From positions 454,245-518,244 of the forward strand of contig NZ_JAKNUS010000001.1 in assembly GCF_023155745.1 (NCBI RefSeq): a DNA stretch of 64,000 bases. Reading direction: 5' to 3'. The notes under the pieces were generated by a model, which saw nothing but the letters and a program-made list of their open reading frames with translations, did no database searches and was not told where the DNA came from. Each line of letters starts with the position of its first letter. The first letter of the stretch is position 1. The stretch comes from Microbacterium kunmingense. Lineage in GTDB: Bacteria > Actinomycetota > Actinomycetes > Actinomycetales > Microbacteriaceae. Both the position numbers and the translations under genes were made by a program. This document shows positions 35,998 to 44,913 of this stretch, piece after piece.

Positions 35998-37279
35998 CAG
36001 TGGTAGGGGGGCACGCCATGTATTTATTGTGGCCATAGGTAACTTCTCCTCTCCGCTCGTCGCCCTGTTGACAGCTCCGTTACTAGCTCAGGCTTTGGGC
36101 GCGGCGGGACGCGGGGAGGTGGCGGCAGCGACGGCGCCGCTGATGCTTCTGGCTGCTGCGTTGACAATGGGCTTCCCGGAAGCCGTGACTCACCTCGTCG
36201 CGCGAGCCTCGGGAGTTCACATATCGCGCGTAGTCGTTCTCGTGGCTCTAGTTCTCTTCTTGGGCGGTCTCGGAACTGGGCTCGTCTGGATATGCGCACC
36301 CGGTCTGGCGGCGGGGGACAGCGTACTCACCGAGCTCATTCGTCTATGCTCGCTCGCCCTTGCCCCCGCACTCGTTATCGGTGTCGTGCGAGGCGTTGCC
36401 CGAGGACTGCAGAAGTGGAATCTGGTCGTCACCGACCAGGTGTTGGCATCGACCTTTAAGCTCGTTGCGCTCGCAGCGCTGGTAATCACTGATGATTTGA
36501 CCCCTTTGACAGCGGCGGTGACGTTGAGCAGCTCGCTTCTAGTCGGAGCTCTCGCCTACATGCCACTCCTATGGGCGAGGCGATCTCCGGGTTCGCACCT
36601 GTCAATTCGCGGCACGGTCGCTTTCGGGCTGGCGGTCTGGCCTGGTGCCATAGCGGGGGTCGTGCTCTCCCGACTAGATCAGCTATTGATCATCCCGCTC
36701 TCCTCGGCAGCCGTGCTCGGAGTGTACGCCGTCGCGGTGAGCCTGTCTGATGCCGCCCGAATGTTCAACGCCGCCGTTCGCGACATCATGTTCGCACGTC
36801 AATCTGCGCGTGTTGATGACCAAGCGCTAGCGATCGCTGCTCGTATCTCGACATTGATCACCCTTTTAATCGCCATAATCGTTACGTTGCTCTCGATACC
36901 ACTATCAGTTCCCATCTTCGGCCCGCAGTTCAGCCAGGTTCCTCTGGTTCTGGGAATACTGATGTTCGGGGCGGTGATCGGAAACCCGGGCTCTGTGCTC
37001 GGATCCGGTTTGGCCGCGCGTGGACGTCCGCTCCTGCGCAGTGTTGCCATGCTGGCTGGCATCGGCGTTAACGTCGGTATGCTGATCGCGCTGGTGCCCA
37101 ACCTGGGAGCCGTGGGCGCAGCGATAGCGGCAGCGCTCGCAAACGCCTTGACTGGACAGTTGGTCGCGTTCATGGCGGGCAGGGTCCTGCGTTTGCGGGC
37201 ACGCGAGATGCTCATTCCTACGAGCGCCGATGTTCAGTTGACCCTACGACTTGTGATCGCGCTGCTGAAACGGCGCTGA
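35990..37279 (+). CDS. Wzx-like flippase (locus B)
   Basis: A 429-residue polytopic protein from ATG 35990, which overlaps the preceding gene; the open frame upstream is antiparallel noise. About 12 hydrophobic segments, starting NFSSPLVALLTAPLLAQALGAAGRGE, which is close to the first helix and loop of MOP-family oligosaccharide flippases. It would flip the locus B lipid-linked unit. Unlike the locus A flippase it lacks a long charged tail. It ends 4 nt before the end of the leftward GT8-like gene, with no hairpin between. Confidence 0.85.
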   Translation: MPSSGRGARHVFIVAIGNFSSPLVALLTAPLLAQALGAAGRGEVAAATAPLMLLAAALTMGFPEAVTHLVARASGVHISRVVVLVALVLFLGGLGTGLVWICAPGLAAGDSVLTELIRLCSLALAPALVIGVVRGVARGLQKWNLVVTDQVLASTFKLVALAALVITDDLTPLTAAVTLSSSLLVGALAYMPLLWARRSPGSHLSIRGTVAFGLAVWPGAIAGVVLSRLDQLLIIPLSSAAVLGVYAVAVSLSDAARMFNAAVRDIMFARQSARVDDQALAIAARISTLITLLIAIIVTLLSIPLSVPIFGPQFSQVPLVLGILMFGAVIGNPGSVLGSGLAARGRPLLRSVAMLAGIGVNVGMLIALVPNLGAVGAAIAAALANALTGQLVAFMAGRVLRLRAREMLIPTSADVQLTLRLVIALLKRR

Positions 37280-37283
37280 ATAG

Positions 37284-38198
37284 CTAGCTTCCCCTGCTCG
37301 CGCGGCCAGCGTTTCGAAGGATACGCCAGGTCGCGGAGTTGTCTAGCAGGGTGAGCGGATAAAGAGCGACGTGAGCGAGCCAGGCGGTAATCCGGCGCTC
37401 TCTAGAGACCAAGGCGAGCCACACCGACGCGCGGGTGTAGGAGGGGCCTCGGCGGTAGTACCCGCAGAAATGTGCGATACCGGGTGCAACCGGCCGGCCA
37501 TTTTTCTGAAACTTGGCGAGCCTTCTGGGCAAGCTGATCACCATTCTGCCTGAGAGACCGATGGGTGTGCACATGACCGTTCCGTCATCCGGGTCCGCAT
37601 CGACATGGCTCTTCGCCATTCCAAGACTCAGGAGCGGTTCGTCAGCGACGGGGATCTCGGCTCTAAAATCTCCGAATCCGAGATTCCCGTACTCGCCCCA
37701 GAATGTTCGAGCGTTGTTGAAGACGGATGCAGAAACCGGTCCCCTTTCCCAGTAGATGAATCCACTATTGAATTTTGACATGGGTCCCTCGATGCCGCAC
37801 CGCTCCCGTAGCGCAGCGATGTCACCTCCAAACCACGATCCCGCATAGTGTTGTCCACCTACGACAATGAATTCGTGCCCGCGGAAACGCGACCAGATAT
37901 CGTCCAAAGACCGCGTCACCAGGCAGTCACTGTCGACGAACATCGTTCGTTCAAATGGAGAATATTCGTCGAGAAGAAGCTTGTGGTAAAGGGATGGACC
38001 ATGCGTCGCATCCAGGGGGATGACGATGTCAAAGTCCTGGAGATCCTCATCCAATAGGTCAGTAACGAGGGCAATGGGTCGACCGGGGGAGAGGAGCCTG
38101 ATACTACGAGCAAGATTCCGCGCAATGCGAACATAGTAGGGGTTACCGAAGGCAACCGTTATGTAACCTTCTGTGGTCACATCGACCTTCTTAATCAT
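37284..38198 (-). CDS. GT8-like glycosyltransferase (locus B)
   Basis: A 304-residue protein starting MIKKVDVTTEGYITVAFGNPYYV. FERTMFVDSDCLVTRSLDDIW contains a DSD metal site placed as in GT8 enzymes; MSKFNSGFIYWERGP matches the N-S-G acceptor loop, and IAHFCGYYRRGP the final His block (HFxGxxKPW in the family, here changed). It probably uses a UDP-sugar in the cytoplasm. First gene read from the left of a leftward group, but it is downstream of two GT4 genes and separated from them by 55 nt. Confidence 0.75.
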   Translation of the reverse strand: MIKKVDVTTEGYITVAFGNPYYVRIARNLARSIRLLSPGRPIALVTDLLDEDLQDFDIVIPLDATHGPSLYHKLLLDEYSPFERTMFVDSDCLVTRSLDDIWSRFRGHEFIVVGGQHYAGSWFGGDIAALRERCGIEGPMSKFNSGFIYWERGPVSASVFNNARTFWGEYGNLGFGDFRAEIPVADEPLLSLGMAKSHVDADPDDGTVMCTPIGLSGRMVISLPRRLAKFQKNGRPVAPGIAHFCGYYRRGPSYTRASVWLALVSRERRITAWLAHVALYPLTLLDNSATWRILRNAGRASRGS

Positions 38199-38253
38199 AA
38201 GCCTATCTGCCTAATGCCGGGTGCTGCGGCTTTCGCGGTCGGAGATACGTGAA

Positions 38254-39375
38254 TCACTTTCTGTTGAGACGCGCCAGGATTTCCTCCGCTTTGCTTTCCC
38301 ACCGAACCGATTCGGGGAGGGTCGACAGGTTACGTGGCACGCGGTCGTTTTCGTTGGTCCACCGTCTAATGGCGTCGGCGTGCTCCGCGCGAGGAAGTAT
38401 CGTGACACCCGATAGGCCTCTGCGATCGGCGCCCTGTACGGGAGTGGTTAGGGTGGGCAGTCCGGCCGCGCGATATTCGTATGTCTTGATGACATCTCCC
38501 CCGACTTCGCCTTCGCCCACCCGATGTGGTACCCATCCGACATCGAACGTCTGCAGCAATCTGGGTACATCCTGGTAATGGACATCGCCCACCAATTCGA
38601 TGTTAGGGACGTTCTCGAGCGGGGTGCGATACTCGCTGTCGAGAATCGGCCCCGCGAACACGAAGCGTACGTGCGGCAGATCTCGAGCCGTACCGACGAT
38701 CAGCTCCAGATCGAGTCGCTTCCCAATCTTCCCGACATACCCGATTGTGATAGGTCCTACCGCGAGTGGTGATCTGTCGAATCGTTCCGGATCACACCCG
38801 TTCGGCAAGAACACAACATCGTGTCGGCCGAATCGCTTTGCCAGTTCTACGGTACCCTCCGCGTTCGCGGTCACAACGTGCGCGTGCGAGAACAACTCGC
38901 GATACGCCTCTTCCACTTTGGAACGGACGCCGGCGAAAGCGTAGTGAATCGTCCAGTCGTCGAGGAGATCGAACGCAACGGGGAGTCCGGACGAAACGAC
39001 GTCGGGCCACACATTCGATAGCGCCAGAAACGGGTTCCATGTAACAACTGGCGTTGGGGCCGCGTGGCGTTGGTAGGCATTGAGAGACGAGACCCACCAT
39101 CTCTGTCGATCGCGCAAGGGCGGCAGCGCCCAACTAAGGCTATCCACCGGGTGAGTATTCCTGGCGACTGAAGCCGCTGGATACGTTCGAAACGGGGCCA
39201 ACAGACGAGGCTCTGGACGCGAGAAAACCGAAACGGACCCCGCGTTCTCTCGTTCCAAGATCTTTGCAAACCACTCAATGAGGTGGCCGTCTCGGGTGCG
39301 GTACCCCTCGTTCGACAACTTGTATTGGCCGTGCATAGGAAAGGCCGCCAGCCCTGTTCTGCCCATGTCATTCAT
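38254..39375 (-). CDS. Family 4-like glycosyltransferase (locus B)
   Basis: A 373-residue protein from ATG 39375, which overlaps the stop of the next upstream gene (ATGA). GT-B layout: MHGQYKLSNEGYRTRDGHLIEWFAK at the start, FDLLDDWTIHYAF in the middle (as in UDP-galactopyranose-type or teichuronic-acid glycosyltransferases), then GPITIGYVGKIGKRLDLELIVG and GGDVIKTYEYRAAGLPTLTTP at the donor site. The D-D-W motif is shared with TuaH-like proteins. It acts in the cytoplasm on the lipid-linked unit. Donor unknown. Confidence 0.82.
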   Translation of the reverse strand: MNDMGRTGLAAFPMHGQYKLSNEGYRTRDGHLIEWFAKILERENAGSVSVFSRPEPRLLAPFRTYPAASVARNTHPVDSLSWALPPLRDRQRWWVSSLNAYQRHAAPTPVVTWNPFLALSNVWPDVVSSGLPVAFDLLDDWTIHYAFAGVRSKVEEAYRELFSHAHVVTANAEGTVELAKRFGRHDVVFLPNGCDPERFDRSPLAVGPITIGYVGKIGKRLDLELIVGTARDLPHVRFVFAGPILDSEYRTPLENVPNIELVGDVHYQDVPRLLQTFDVGWVPHRVGEGEVGGDVIKTYEYRAAGLPTLTTPVQGADRRGLSGVTILPRAEHADAIRRWTNENDRVPRNLSTLPESVRWESKAEEILARLNRK

Positions 39376-40559
39376 GCTGGCTCTTCTCGATCGTGGCCGG
39401 TTGCGCCGGTCTGGAGTACCATTTCGTAGGCTTCCAGCACAGACCGCCATGTGTACAGCTCTTGCGATCGTGAAAGGTTCAGTGCGGAAAGACGATCTTG
39501 GGCGTCGGGGTCAAATGCGAGATCAAGAATTGCTTCGGCGATCGCGTGTGGCTTTGCATCGCAGAACACCGAGTCGTCGCCAAGCACCTCGCGATTGTAG
39601 ACAGTGTCTCGGGCAACGATCGGCGTCGCAGCGGCGAGGGCTTGTACGAGCGTGGGATTCGTCCCACCGACGCTATGGCCATGAAAGTACACAGCGGCAT
39701 GCTGCCATAGCGCGAAAAGGCGGCGATCATCGCTGATATGCCCGAGCCACTTAACTTGCCCATTTCGGGCCGCAATTTGTCCGGCTTTGGCATCGAGTTC
39801 GCCACCGTACCCAGATGAGCCGACAATGACGACCGGCAAATGTTTCGCGATTTCCTCGGCGGCATCCAAGAATTGCGGAATGGTGTTCTCTGGAACGAAG
39901 CGCGCAACTGCAAGGACGTAGCCTCGGTGCGCGAGGCCCGGCTCGACTGGCAAACTCGGGATCTCGTCACCGCCATACGGAATGAAAACCCCATCCCGCC
40001 CAAAGTCCGCTCTCCATCGACGCCCGATCTCGTGGGAGTCGAACACCAGGGTATCCCCGAAACGCGCGCTGAGTCTCGCCCCGGTCTTGAACATGGTCCT
40101 CGCTAAGCGGCCCCACTTTGCTCGATCCCACTCGATCCCATCGACATTCACGACCGTTCGTATTCCCCTTAGCTTTAGCAGAGGAAGAAAGAAGCCATTC
40201 GCGACGTTCATCACCAGCGCCACGTCAGGCTTGTAGCGCAGCGCGTGGAGGGAAGCCGTAAGGCCATACGACAGGGTGCTGACGGACTTCGTCTCAACGC
40301 CCCAAGTGGGGACTGATGCCACGCGAGGGTCCCGAGTGGGGTCGTCCATCTTTACGGCGCCCGGTCTGCTGTACACCGTGACATCCCAACCCTTGTCCGC
40401 GAGAAACGGCGCAAGCTTCCTAACTGCAGTCTCGAAGCCGCCGTAGTAGCTTGGGTACCCGCGTGTGCCGATGATGGAGATAGAGGGCAAGGTGGGCCTT
40501 TCAGCTTGCTCAATGTCGGTTCGGTAGTAATTGAAGGATCTGCGGCCGGCGTCGTGCAT
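39372..40559 (-). CDS. DUF1972/WchF-type GT4 rhamnosyltransferase-like protein (locus B)
   Basis: A 395-residue protein from ATG 40559; a longer form would overlap the WbaP-like gene. SISIIGTRGYPSYYGGFETAVRKLAPFLADKGWDV is the signature start of the DUF1972 family, which includes the Cps2T/WchF rhamnosyltransferases that add the second sugar in streptococcal capsules. The C-terminal half has LGHISDDRRLFALWQHAAVYFHGHSVGGTNPTLVQALAAATPIVA, the donor site with E replaced by N-P-T-L-V-Q style residues. Placed just after the WbaP-like gene, as expected for a second-sugar enzyme. Confidence 0.85.
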   Translation of the reverse strand: MHDAGRRSFNYYRTDIEQAERPTLPSISIIGTRGYPSYYGGFETAVRKLAPFLADKGWDVTVYSRPGAVKMDDPTRDPRVASVPTWGVETKSVSTLSYGLTASLHALRYKPDVALVMNVANGFFLPLLKLRGIRTVVNVDGIEWDRAKWGRLARTMFKTGARLSARFGDTLVFDSHEIGRRWRADFGRDGVFIPYGGDEIPSLPVEPGLAHRGYVLAVARFVPENTIPQFLDAAEEIAKHLPVVIVGSSGYGGELDAKAGQIAARNGQVKWLGHISDDRRLFALWQHAAVYFHGHSVGGTNPTLVQALAAATPIVARDTVYNREVLGDDSVFCDAKPHAIAEAILDLAFDPDAQDRLSALNLSRSQELYTWRSVLEAYEMVLQTGATGHDREEPA

Positions 40560-40572
40560 GCGAGGCGGTCGG

Positions 40573-41577
40573 CTAGCGGGCACTGTCTCCCGGCGCAAGC
40601 GCTGCACGGGCGGTCTTAGTGAGAATCGCTAAGTCGCCTAGCATCGTCCAGTTTTTGACGCAAAAGAGATCGAGCCGGACAGTTTCTTCCCAAGATAGGG
40701 TGGACCGCCCGCTTATCTGCCACAGCCCAGTTATGCCGGGTTTGACGAGAAATCGACGATGTACCTGACTGTCTGTGCTCGTCACCGCAACTGTGTCCGC
40801 GCCGGTCAGCTCCATCGCCCGCTCAACCGCGTTGACGCTTTCCATCATGGGGATGGACGTACCAGGGACCATATCGCCGACTTTGCCGCTCGGCGCACAT
40901 GCTCCTATGACGATGTAGCCCGCTCGCGGGGCGCGCTCGGGCTCCCGGGCGACCTGAGCCACGGATTCGACAGAGCCGACGAGGATAATCCGGGCCGAAT
41001 ATTGGCCGCGCATGCGTTGCGCGATGAGCCATTGGCGCCACAGCCAGCGTGTGAGCAGCAGGGCAAGGATCCCGAGCGGAAGTGCGATTAAAAGATACCC
41101 GCGTACGTCGACTCGCGTACGGAAGGCGATGATTGCGATCGCGCCAAACAATCGCAAGCTTGCATCCACGATGCGGATGTACTGAGCATTACCGGTACCA
41201 ACCGTGCGGTAACTGCGTGCGTCGACTAGCGCAAGCACCCACATCCATGCGATAACCAACCCACCGGAAAAGAGCCAGTAAGAGAATTCTGAGATGCGCG
41301 AGTCGGCACGGATGGCGACTTCGACGTTACCGAACCCGAACCACAAAAGTTGGGTCCCGTAGACCGACCACACCAGAGCGAGCAGATCGGTGAGCCAGAG
41401 CCGCCGAGAATAGCTCTTTCGCCAGTCCTCCCCCGTGCGTGGAGATAGAGCCACCGATTCTGCGGGCGGCGCCTGCGGTTCGGGGCGCCCCGGCGAATCC
41501 GGACCTGGTGCGTGCGGGGTGGTGTATGTCATATCAAGCGACGTCGTTGTCGAGTTGGTCTCAACGTGTGACGTCAC
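40573..41577 (-). pseudogene. WbaP-like phosphotransferase with in-frame loss of the catalytic part
   Basis: A 334-residue product that follows the intact WbaP-like protein (21338-22912) through four membrane helices and the Rossmann domain up to GADTVAVTSTD, then jumps to QVHRRFLVKPGITGLWQISGRSTLSWEE. About 190 residues are absent, including the KRSVD helix, MMKFRSM, and DELPQLFN-SLVGPRP. The frame is kept and no stop is present, so a protein may still be made, but it cannot transfer sugar phosphate. It begins the leftward GT4-GT4-GT8 group. Confidence 0.85.
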
Positions 41578-41664
41578 TCATGCCCTTTCCCCGCAGATCA
41601 ACGCTTTCCCCGCATGAACGATAGCAAAGCCGATGTGTCGTGTTGGTTACGGGGCTGGTACAGG

Positions 41665-42579
41665 TCACGCAACGCCCTCCAGCACCGCAAGCGCGTCCCT
41701 TGACCACACCAGCAGGTCGCCGTCGCGGATGGTGACGGCGGTGGGTGAAGCGGGGTCGGTGCCGGCCGCGCATCCGACGGGTTGAGGACCCGCGAGGTCG
41801 TTCTCGGCGACTCGACTGACAGCGGTGCCATCGCATGAGGCGTCCGCATGCGCGAGCACAATGTCGGGCCCGACGAGCGTCAGCGCGGCGACCCCGGTGG
41901 GGGTGAGGGGGGTCCAGTTTGCGCCGGTGCGCGTCCAGGCCACGCCGTCACAGATCAGCGCGGCAGTATCACCGCTCGTGCGGAGTCCGGTTGGTGCCGG
42001 GCAGGGGGCTGGGACGGGTTCGCCGAGGAGGATCACGAGGCTCGGGTCTGCGGAGTCGAGGTAGCGCGAGGCAGCGAGCACCTCAGGGTAGGGCTCCCAG
42101 AACTCGCCGCCTGTATAGGTGCGGAGGGCCTGCACCTCGCACGTTGGGCCCATAGCGGCGACCATCTCTGCGTCCGCGGCGGAGAACGCGTTCATCGCCA
42201 TGACCTCGCCGATCCCGAGATAGCGCGGAGTCACGTCGGTCCAGGTCGCGCCCCCGTCATCCGATCTCTCGATCACCGGCTCGGTCACACCGCACTCGCC
42301 TGCGACTCCGCGCCACCAGACTGCGCTGCCGGTGGTGAGAAATCGTTCGTCGGCGCGACTGGCCTGAGGTTCCGGACTCGGCGCCTCCCAGGTCGGGGTT
42401 GGTGTCGGCGTCGTCACCCCAAGCGTGAAGGTGGGCACGGGGTTTGGCGCGGCGACGCCATCACTGCGGGAGTGCTGCAGCGCGAGTGCCACCAGCACCA
42501 CGACTGTGATCGTAAGCGCGGCAACACCGGCGACCGCTACCCAACGGGCGCCGGTGAGACCCACCGAGCGTCGGGCCAT
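41665..42579 (-). CDS. Membrane-anchored extracellular protein with BNR-like repeat, unknown function
   Basis: A 304-residue protein. One membrane helix at residues 14-36 (VAVAGVAALTITVVVLVALAL), a Pro/Thr linker, and an outside domain of beta character. VIERSDDGGATWTDVTPRYLG is an Asp-box (BNR) unit of the S-x-D-x-G-x-x-W type. Later segments (GPDIVLAHADASCDGTAVSRVA) look like further propeller blades, with paired Cys. I do not recognise a specific family. It lies 5 nt after the end of the Wzz/BY-kinase gene and may be cotranscribed with it. Confidence 0.7.
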   Translation of the reverse strand: MARRSVGLTGARWVAVAGVAALTITVVVLVALALQHSRSDGVAAPNPVPTFTLGVTTPTPTPTWEAPSPEPQASRADERFLTTGSAVWWRGVAGECGVTEPVIERSDDGGATWTDVTPRYLGIGEVMAMNAFSAADAEMVAAMGPTCEVQALRTYTGGEFWEPYPEVLAASRYLDSADPSLVILLGEPVPAPCPAPTGLRTSGDTAALICDGVAWTRTGANWTPLTPTGVAALTLVGPDIVLAHADASCDGTAVSRVAENDLAGPQPVGCAAGTDPASPTAVTIRDGDLLVWSRDALAVLEGVA

Positions 42580-42584
42580 GACGA

Positions 42585-44135
42585 TCAGCGCTGCGTCGGG
42601 CGCCCGACGTCCGCGGACCTGCGGACGGTCGTGTCGGCGCCCGCCGGGCGCTCGCCCCTGTGCGGCGTGGTGGGGGCTGGAGCCGGCACCGGCGCGGCAG
42701 CAAGTGGCGCACCCCGTCGACGCCCCGCGCCATTGTCGGCCTTCGCGCGGCGACCCTTCGCCGGCTGCTCCTGGAAGTAGCCGTAGCCATATCCGTAGCC
42801 GGCGCCGTAAGCGAAATACGCGTCAGGCCCACGAGTCGGGACCATCGTCATCACAAGACCGGCGACCTTCGCGCCCACCGTCTGCAGCGCCTCCATTGCG
42901 CCGTCGAGCTGGTGGCGGTTGGTCTGGCCAGAGGCGACGATGACAATCGCACCGCTCGTTGCCTTGGCGAGAATCGCGGCGTCAGTCACGGGAAGAAGCG
43001 GCGGAGCGTCGCAGAGAACGACGTCAAAGTCGCGCTCAAGCACTTCGAGGAGCGTGTGCATCTGTGCAGAACCGAGGAGCTCGCTGGGGTTTGGCGGCAC
43101 CTTGCCGGCCGGGAGGACATAAAGGCTCCGCTGACCCCACGGCAGCATGACGTCGCCGACTCGGGCGCGGTTGATGAGCACATCTGTCAGACCCGCGCCA
43201 CCTTCGATGCCGAGGTACTCGGCGACCTTTGGCTTGCGTAGGTCGGTATCGATGAGCGCGACGCGCTTGCCAGCATCTGCCAGCGCGATCGCGAGGTTGA
43301 TGGTCGTCGTCGACTTGCCCTCGTTGGGAACACTCGAAGTGACGACGAAGCTCGCACGGCCGTCCATGTCGAGGAACTGGAGGTTGGTTCGCAGCGCCCG
43401 GAACGATTCGGCGCGCGGGCTCAGCGGGTCGGCGTGCACGATGAGCGGCCGCTCTTTGACCTTCGGATCGAAGGGGATCGCGCCGATCATCGGGCGGTCG
43501 GTGACCTGCTCCACGTCGCGGGGCGAGCGGATGCGGGTGTCGAGCACGGAGCGGAGAACCGCCGCCCCGACACCCAGGGCGAGACCTACGAGTGCGCCGA
43601 GCGCGAGGTTCAGCGGCACGTTGGGGCTCGAGGGGGCCAGCGGCGGGAGAGCGTCCTTGACTCGAGTGAGCCGGACAGGGCTGGTGTCAGAGTCGTTCGG
43701 CGTTTCGATTTCTTCCACCGCAGCGGTGAGGCTCGAAGCCAGGGCGTTTGCGATGTCTGCCGCGCGGATCGGGTCTGGATCCGTCACGGTTATCGTGACC
43801 AGAGTCGTGTTGAGCGCTGAGGATGCCTCTACCTGGCCATCCAATTCCGCTGCCGTGATGCCAAGGTCGAGTTCAGCGATCACGGGGTTCATCACGATCG
43901 GCGTCGACACCAGATTCGTGTAGGTGGTCACTCGAGCCTGCGTGAACGTCGAGCCCTGCTGAAGCTCTTGAATAGTGGTGCCGCTTTGGCTGGAAACGAA
44001 GACCGTGCTCTGCGTCTCGTACTGGGGTGTGCGCGTGAGGGAGAACACCGCTGCGATGCCGATGCCCAAGAGCGTCGCGACCACGATGATCAGCCAGTTT
44101 TTCCGCAGAATGCGGATGTAGTCGATGAGCTCCAT
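42585..44135 (-). CDS. Wzz/BY-kinase fusion (polysaccharide copolymerase with tyrosine autokinase)
   Basis: A 516-residue protein from ATG 44135 (MELIDYIRILRKNWLIIVV). Two membrane helices (about 13-35 and 173-195) enclose a Wzz domain. The cytoplasmic part has Walker A SSVPNEGKSTTT near residue 270, A' VALIDTDLRKP and Walker B VVLCDAPPLLP. The tail contains a Tyr cluster YFAYGAGYGYGYGYFQ, the sites that such kinases phosphorylate on themselves. It controls length and rate of locus B polymer synthesis; the neighbouring phosphatase would reverse it. No separate kinase gene is needed, as in most actinobacteria. Confidence 0.92.
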   Translation of the reverse strand: MELIDYIRILRKNWLIIVVATLLGIGIAAVFSLTRTPQYETQSTVFVSSQSGTTIQELQQGSTFTQARVTTYTNLVSTPIVMNPVIAELDLGITAAELDGQVEASSALNTTLVTITVTDPDPIRAADIANALASSLTAAVEEIETPNDSDTSPVRLTRVKDALPPLAPSSPNVPLNLALGALVGLALGVGAAVLRSVLDTRIRSPRDVEQVTDRPMIGAIPFDPKVKERPLIVHADPLSPRAESFRALRTNLQFLDMDGRASFVVTSSVPNEGKSTTTINLAIALADAGKRVALIDTDLRKPKVAEYLGIEGGAGLTDVLINRARVGDVMLPWGQRSLYVLPAGKVPPNPSELLGSAQMHTLLEVLERDFDVVLCDAPPLLPVTDAAILAKATSGAIVIVASGQTNRHQLDGAMEALQTVGAKVAGLVMTMVPTRGPDAYFAYGAGYGYGYGYFQEQPAKGRRAKADNGAGRRRGAPLAAAPVPAPAPTTPHRGERPAGADTTVRRSADVGRPTQR

Positions 44136-44245
44136 GGTGCCTCTCGTGTCCCGAACTTGCGGACCATACTGCCATGGGGGTGTTTCGGGGGAGTGTCCGA
44201 CGGGCGCCACGGGGCGGTTTGCGGCGAGGCGTCCTCGCTGCTGTG

Positions 44246-44288
44246 GGTCTCAATACGCGCGCTGCGCGCGCTACTCGACCACCGAGGT
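44246..44288. repeat. Palindromic intergenic repeat (REP-like) at the end of the phosphatase gene
   Basis: GGGTCTCAATACGCGCGC-TGC-GCGCGCTACTCGACCACCGAGG, with a perfect CGCGCGC/GCGCGCG type core. From memory this kind of palindrome is very common near gene ends in Microbacterium. Its complement TGGTCGAGTAG supplies the last codons VVE and stop of the phosphatase and its hairpin may stop transcription. Confidence 0.55.
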
Positions 44289-44879
44289 GAGGAAGGCGAG
44301 CTTCAAAGCTCGGACTGTCGCGTCGACGGCGGGCTCCAGCTGGGAGGCGGACAGTTCGTAGGTTTGCCAGGAGCGGCCGTAAGGGTCGACGACGTCGTCA
44401 TCGGTTGGATCCGCAGGCGGCAGAACGAGGCCGCGTTGTGATGCCACCGCTGCTGAGAGGGCGCGGACCCGAGACGCAGGATCCGAACCGCCGGTGTCCG
44501 CAGCCGAACGGAGCTGGTGGTCGGTGAGCGAGTCGGCGAGGCGGGCGAACTCGCGAATCGTGAACGTTGAACGCATGCGAGACGGGGCCAGCTCGACGAC
44601 GTCGCGGCGGTGCTCGCGGGTCATCGCGAAAATGACGTCGGGCGAGGCGAGATGCGACTCCATCAGGAAACGGGAGCGGTGGGCGTCGATGTCAACGGGC
44701 GAGACGCCTAGGGACGTCGCTAGCGTGACAATCTCTTTGGTCATCGGTGCTTCGCGGAGACCACGCGTGCCAGCGCTGACGACGTTCACGTCGAGCGGCG
44801 CCAGGCGGGTGCGCAACAGCGCTGCGGCGAGAGGCGAACGGCAGATATTGCCCGTGCACACCGTGAGGATCTCGAACAC
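44271..44879 (-). CDS. Low-molecular-weight protein tyrosine phosphatase
   Basis: A 202-residue protein. The P-loop VCTGNICRS (C8-x5-R14) is at the N-terminus as in all LMW-PTPs, and VVDPYGRSW carries the catalytic Asp near residue 160. It is longer than the usual 150 residues because of an insert around residues 95-150. It most likely removes phosphate from the tail tyrosines of the adjacent BY-kinase. Transcribed in the same direction, 136 nt upstream of it. The last four codons fall in a palindromic repeat. Confidence 0.9.
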   Translation of the reverse strand: MFEILTVCTGNICRSPLAAALLRTRLAPLDVNVVSAGTRGLREAPMTKEIVTLATSLGVSPVDIDAHRSRFLMESHLASPDVIFAMTREHRRDVVELAPSRMRSTFTIREFARLADSLTDHQLRSAADTGGSDPASRVRALSAAVASQRGLVLPPADPTDDDVVDPYGRSWQTYELSASQLEPAVDATVRALKLAFLTSVVE

Positions 44880-44913
44880 CGGGTTGCCTTTCCCCTCGGG
44901 GTAACGTGAGCGA

